Shown here in pieces: positions 60,501 to 64,000 of a DNA stretch of 64,000 nucleotides (positions are counted from its first letter, which is position 1; each line of letters opens with the position of its first letter). Source of the DNA: Spirogloea muscicola (taxonomy: Eukaryota > Streptophyta > Zygnematophyceae > Spirogloeales > Spirogloeaceae); the NCBI GenBank assembly GCA_009602725.1, contig WELB01000003.1, positions 520,517 through 584,516 on the forward strand, in the 5' to 3' direction. A program made the position numbers and the translations under genes. Under the pieces are notes generated by a model. It saw nothing but the letters and a program-made list of their open reading frames with translations. It searched no databases and had not been told where the DNA came from.

Positions 60501-60605
60501 CATGTCAGATATGCATGTGCTCACTCGGGAATATCAGTGTCGCCCTTAGCCAGCTCTTTACCCAGTTAACAGGACATTTGTAAGGCTAGAACTGGCCTCC
60601 CTTTT

Positions 60606-60950
60606 TGTTTCATGCGCACCGCGCACCTTCTCTCTTTTTGTCCGTCACAGCCATCGCCTAAACTGGAAGAGTCTTCCTTCCTTTCCGGCAGCCAGTCTTT
60701 CTGACTTGCGGCTCCTAACCAGAAGCTCCTACCAAGTGTTTTTCGTACAAGGCAAGCTTTGAGAATGCGCTTCTCGGCCCCTTCGAACCTCGTCAATTCT
60801 TTTCGAGCTGGCTGTTCACAGCCCTCACCCCCTTTGGCAGAGCCACGTTGAGCTTGTCAACTCTTCGAAAGGGGCCGCAGAAATGCTGAACAACACACAC
60901 ACTCAGGGTCCTAGATGAATGTGTGATCAGTAACCCCTTGTTAGCAGCAG
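60606..60950 (-). repeat. Dispersed repeat modules B and A in reverse, plus a direct 3' piece
   Basis: Read on the minus strand, 60850-60606 gives GGGCTGTGAACAGCCAGC, AAGAATTGACGAGGTTCGAA, GGGGCCGAGAAGCG, then ACTCTTCCAGTTTAGGCGAT and AGAGAAGGTGCGCGGTGCGC. Read on the plus strand, 60857-60945 matches 17790-17880 (AAAGGGGCCG, ATGCTGAACAACACACAC, CAGTAACC). It is therefore a mosaic of copies. Confidence 0.55.
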
Positions 60951-61203
60951 CAGGTCAGAGTAGCTTGCAGCTGCTTCTTCTTGCAGCTGCAGGCTCTTGC
61001 TGGCCTGACTAGCTATATGTTCCATGGGAGCAGCATTGGTTTGTCAGCAGAGCTCCTGATGCCACCAAAGTATAAAACTCCAGACAGGACCATGCTTGAG
61101 AAAATTCATCTTCAAGCCAGTCCCAGCAGCTTTTTCTGCGGCGGTGTCCGGCTAGTGTTGGCTTGTGCTTGCTTTGGAGGGTCAGCATTGCTCAGCACTC
61201 CTT

Positions 61204-62730
61204 ATGGTGTTTGCAAAGCACGTCACAGGCGGGCTTCCGCGCATGCTCGCAGGTTCAGCCAGTTGTAAAGGCAGCCAAGTCGCCAGCCTCATTGCGGCGG
61301 CTGTTCTCCTTGCCGCGCCGCTGCTGTTGTTGCGCCGCCTGGTGGCGCCCCCAGACGACCTCGGCGGGGCCACGCAGCAGGCATTGCGAAGTGACCATGG
61401 CGGCCCTCTGGGAGGCTTCCCGGGCCTGGCGTCGGAGCTGCCGCCCATCGCGTGCTGCGGCCACCGCGGCGCCCGCCGCCTTGCGCCTGAGAACACGCTC
61501 GCCGCTTTCGAGAGGGCGCTGCAGGCCAGCGCCTCCGCCTCCACACAGGCTTGTCGTAGTCCGCTGATCTGGTGGCCTTGTCAAGACGGTGCTGGCAATC
61601 GTGGGCACCGCTTGTGTCCTTTGCTTGGACGAGCTGGTGGCGCTTTCAGAAGGCAGGCGTTGGCCAAGTCGCCAACTTGCGCGAGCTGCCATGGATGCCG
61701 CAGGAGGGCGCCAACTGCTTCGAGCTCGACGTCCACCTGACGCGAGAGGGGGAGCTCGCCGTCGTCCATGGCCGCACCCTGCGGGACCAGATCCTGCCCA
61801 CGCAGGCGTCGCCGGGCAGTGGCGGCTGGACGCGCGCGGAGGACATGAGGCTGGCGGAGCTGCAGGCGCTGGACCCCAGTGCGCACTTTGTGGGCGCCGT
61901 CGCAAGCGGCGGCAATCGCATCCCCTCGTTGGGCGACGTCCTCCGGGCGTTCGCGGCGACGCCTGTGCTCGTTCTCGCGGAGCTCAAGATCGAGCCTCCG
62001 CTGCCGCCGCCCGTTGCTGCCATGGGCGACGGTCCTGCGGCCTCGGAAGACCTGCAGAGCCCTGCACAATGGCGGGCTCGGTTCGTCCAGTCCGTGCTGC
62101 GCTGCCTGGAGCAACGGCCTGCCCCCCTGCTCGCGCTCGTCTTTGCGTCCTTTGACCATGCACTGGTTGGCGAGCTTACTCACTCGATCCTGACAGAAGC
62201 AGCTGTGGTGGTGGCAACGAGCTCGGCGAGGCCTGCCACGGCGTTGTCAAGAGTTTTTGGTGAGCCCTGCATCTATGGTAACTTAGACTCAGGCTACTGC
62301 CACTGCCTCAATGCCTTTAGGCTGAGACATAAGATTGTATCTAGGCTCCTGATGATGTTACACTGATCCCTGATGAAATGTGTGTGCCGTGCGGGACTTG
62401 CCAACAGGCACAGCATACATTATTGATCCTAGCCGCCCAGTGCCACCAGCCTCGATGGTACTCGACCCTGCTGTGAACTTCTTGGCGCCACACTATGCCA
62501 ATGTGACTCAACTTGCTGCCATGTGGTCCGACGAGACCCACCGCCGGGTGTGCTCTTGGGTCATTGATGACCCAGCAGTGATGGCACAGCAGGCAGCTGC
62601 CGGCATTCAATCAATCACGACCAATGATGTCACCCTTTGCCGCGGCCTCTGTGGCGGCTGCTGCCCGCCGCTCATTGGCAGACAATTCCCTCGGCAAGCC
62701 CAAGTCAGATGCAGAGCGCGTACAAAGTGA
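61204..62730 (+). CDS. Glycerophosphodiester phosphodiesterase (GDPD), membrane-anchored
   Basis: GDPDs hydrolyse glycerophosphodiesters to glycerol-3-phosphate and an alcohol. Exons 61204-61524, 61704-62259 and 62408-62730 join in phase and give 399 residues. The N-terminus has one hydrophobic segment (VASLIAAAVLLAAPLLLL), a signal anchor or signal peptide. The TIM barrel starts with CCGHRGARRLAPENTLAAFE (catalytic His-Arg), then EGANCFELDVHLTREGELAV (metal-binding Glu and Asp) and VHGRTL (second catalytic His), IPSLGDVLRAF, LVLAELK, and ends with WVIDDPAVMAQQAAAGIQSI and TTNDV. The last 30 residues are Cys/Arg-rich and unlike the family. The exon 1 donor appears to be GC (CAG then GCCAGC), because the family spacing needs ALQ joined directly to EGA. 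The frame starts at the first ATG. Confidence 0.92.
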
Positions 62731-63285
62731 CCTCTGTTGACTTCGTGTAATTATAGCTTATTCAGCTCGTTGTAGTGTGGGAGTCATGAGCAAATCTAAG
62801 AACCCATTCTGACTCCACTGAGCTGCAATATTCAGTAGTAATTTAATCCACTTGGTGACCACTAGAAGTTGCACGGTTAGCAGTTAAGCGGAAGATAAGG
62901 AGTCACTTAACTTACTTGATCCTATATATCCACTGTCGCTATGGTCCATGGGTTCCATATGTAAGTATAAGAAGCCCATGACGCTTCACCTCGGGGAGGA
63001 CCCTTCTGCCCAAACTGCTGCTACATCATCGTGCTAATGACAGTATGCACGAATCAAAGATGCGGGGTGCGCCCTGCGAAGCAGCCCAGCAGATACGCCT
63101 CGGATGTTGACCAGCCATTCGGCGCTCAAGCAGCGGCGGCCAAGTCAGATCCTGTTGCAGTGCCCTCGGCAAGGGCTCCTCTCTTGCTGCCGCCGCCAAT
63201 GTGGCTGCTCCTCCATCACATGCCGGCATCTTGTGGCAACGGTGCCAAAGGAAAGCTGAGGTGGAGCACCAGCCGCCAGCTTGGA
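62731..63285. other. Intergenic, between convergent GDPD and the right-edge gene
   Basis: AT-rich on the left. No gene was recognised. Confidence 0.5.
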
Positions 63286-64000
63286 TCAGGTATCAGGCTC
63301 GCTGCCGGTGTTGTCATCACCATTGCCACCGCGGCGGGTGCCATGCAGTCGGAGCAGAGATAGCCGCTCACTGACAGCAGTTGCTGTCATGTTTTCAGCA
63401 GGCCAGCCAACGTCGGCCTTGCCAGCCGACAGCGTGCGCTGTAAACGCAGGCCGAGCTCCGCGCCTGTCCTAGGTGCGCCTACAGCTGCCACTGCTGGTG
63501 GCCGCGTCGGTGGCGGCGGGCCAAAGTGGCTCTGACCATGCCATGTTGCCCCATGCACGGCCCTGCCCTCCTCTGCTTCCACGCTACCAGTGTCCTCAAG
63601 GTTGCTGCTAAGTGGCGGCTTGCCCCTGCTGGAACTGCCTGTCAGCCGGTGAAACGACAGCCTTGCAAGACCGCCGGTGCCGCCGACGCCGCTACCACCA
63701 GTGCCGCCACTGCTGGCATTGGCCGCCAGCAGCAGATGGCCTTCCGCTGCGGCCGCCGCGTGCACGGTGGAATCGCGCGACATACCCTTGACGGAGCTGT
63801 CATCGTCTGCGCCCGGCATCACCTCGGGCCATGCCAGGAACGTCGGCGCAACATTGCCGGGCATCATGACGCGCAGGCCTTTGAAAGAACCCTCGTCCTT
63901 GAAGAGCGGCTGCATACAATGCCCAGGATTGGCACCACAATACTTTAATCGCCTTAGATTGGTTTGCATAAATCTTACCCCTGAAGGAGCCACTAAGCAT
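63286..64000 (-). CDS. Unidentified protein, C-terminal part, runs off the window
   Basis: The minus frame 63286 to about 63915 is open for about 210 codons after a likely acceptor (TTGTATGCAG), and 63984-64000 looks like the end of an upstream exon (CTTCAG before GGGTAAG). It reads PLFKDEGSFKGLRVMMPGNV, APTFLAWPEVMPGADDDSSV, then a Ser/Gly/Pro/Arg-rich tail (SSGGTGGSGVGGTGGLARLS). The tail is low complexity, typical of a disordered C-terminus. I do not recognise the family and assign no function. Other frames over this region are shadows. Confidence 0.45.
   Translation of the reverse strand, partial: CLVAPSGVRFMQTNLRRLKYCGANPGHCMQPLFKDEGSFKGLRVMMPGNVAPTFLAWPEVMPGADDDSSVKGMSRDSTVHAAAAAEGHLLLAANASSGGTGGSGVGGTGGLARLSFHRLTGSSSRGKPPLSSNLEDTGSVEAEEGRAVHGATWHGQSHFGPPPPTRPPAVAAVGAPRTGAELGLRLQRTLSAGKADVGWPAENMTATAVSERLSLLRLHGTRRGGNGDDNTGSEPDT

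Overview
This is nuclear DNA from a green eukaryote, most likely a streptophyte (charophyte) alga. Genes are split into many short exons by GT-AG introns. The set includes plant-type genes: two alpha-expansins, the C-terminal half of an ETR1-type ethylene-receptor histidine kinase with receiver, a WW-domain TGS1, plant-type PEX14 and a plant-like mitochondrial bL20. Degenerate plant-type telomere motifs (CCCTAAA/TTTAGGG) are scattered through introns. No genus can be named from the sequence alone. A gap of N at 12329-12441, a (GA)n tract at the left edge and single n bases at 8057, 29218 and 42671 show that this is a draft scaffold.

Layout. 0.5-8 kb: NAA25 (minus, truncated by the window edge), PEX14 (plus) and a KCTD-like BTB protein (minus). 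8-12.8 kb: gene-poor, GC-rich, repeat-bearing DNA ending in a (CT)n tract and the gap. 12.9-16.2 kb: a convergent alpha-expansin pair, one intronless and one with three introns. 16.2-20.8 kb: repeats and a retroelement remnant. 20.8-24.1 kb: mitochondrial bL20 (minus) and the spindle checkpoint protein MAD2 (plus). 24-27.5 kb: sparse. 27.5-37.9 kb: a VTT/TMEM41-like membrane protein (minus) head-to-head with SMC5 (plus, 29 exons reconstructed). 38.6-41.7 kb: a predicted YCII-YicC fusion gene (minus). 42.7-43.9 kb: the receptor-kinase C-terminal half (plus). 44.3-46.6 kb: a J-domain protein (minus). 46.6-50.7 kb: an M13 metallopeptidase (plus). 51.9-56.1 kb: TGS1 (plus). 57.0-59.6 kb: a double universal-stress-protein gene (minus). 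59.6-61.2 kb: repeats and a second retroelement remnant. 61.2-62.7 kb: a glycerophosphodiester phosphodiesterase (plus). 63.3-64 kb: an unidentified gene running off the right edge (minus).

These are independent housekeeping and signalling genes, not an operon. The most unusual points are the YCII-YicC fusion, in which one exon encodes the end of one domain and the start of the other; at least six introns that seem to use GC instead of GT at the donor; a 16-nt microexon in MAD2; and 5'-truncated gene models next to GC-rich sequence. Exon limits were read by eye from splice motifs, reading phase and remembered family conservation. An error of one or two bases is possible at any boundary.
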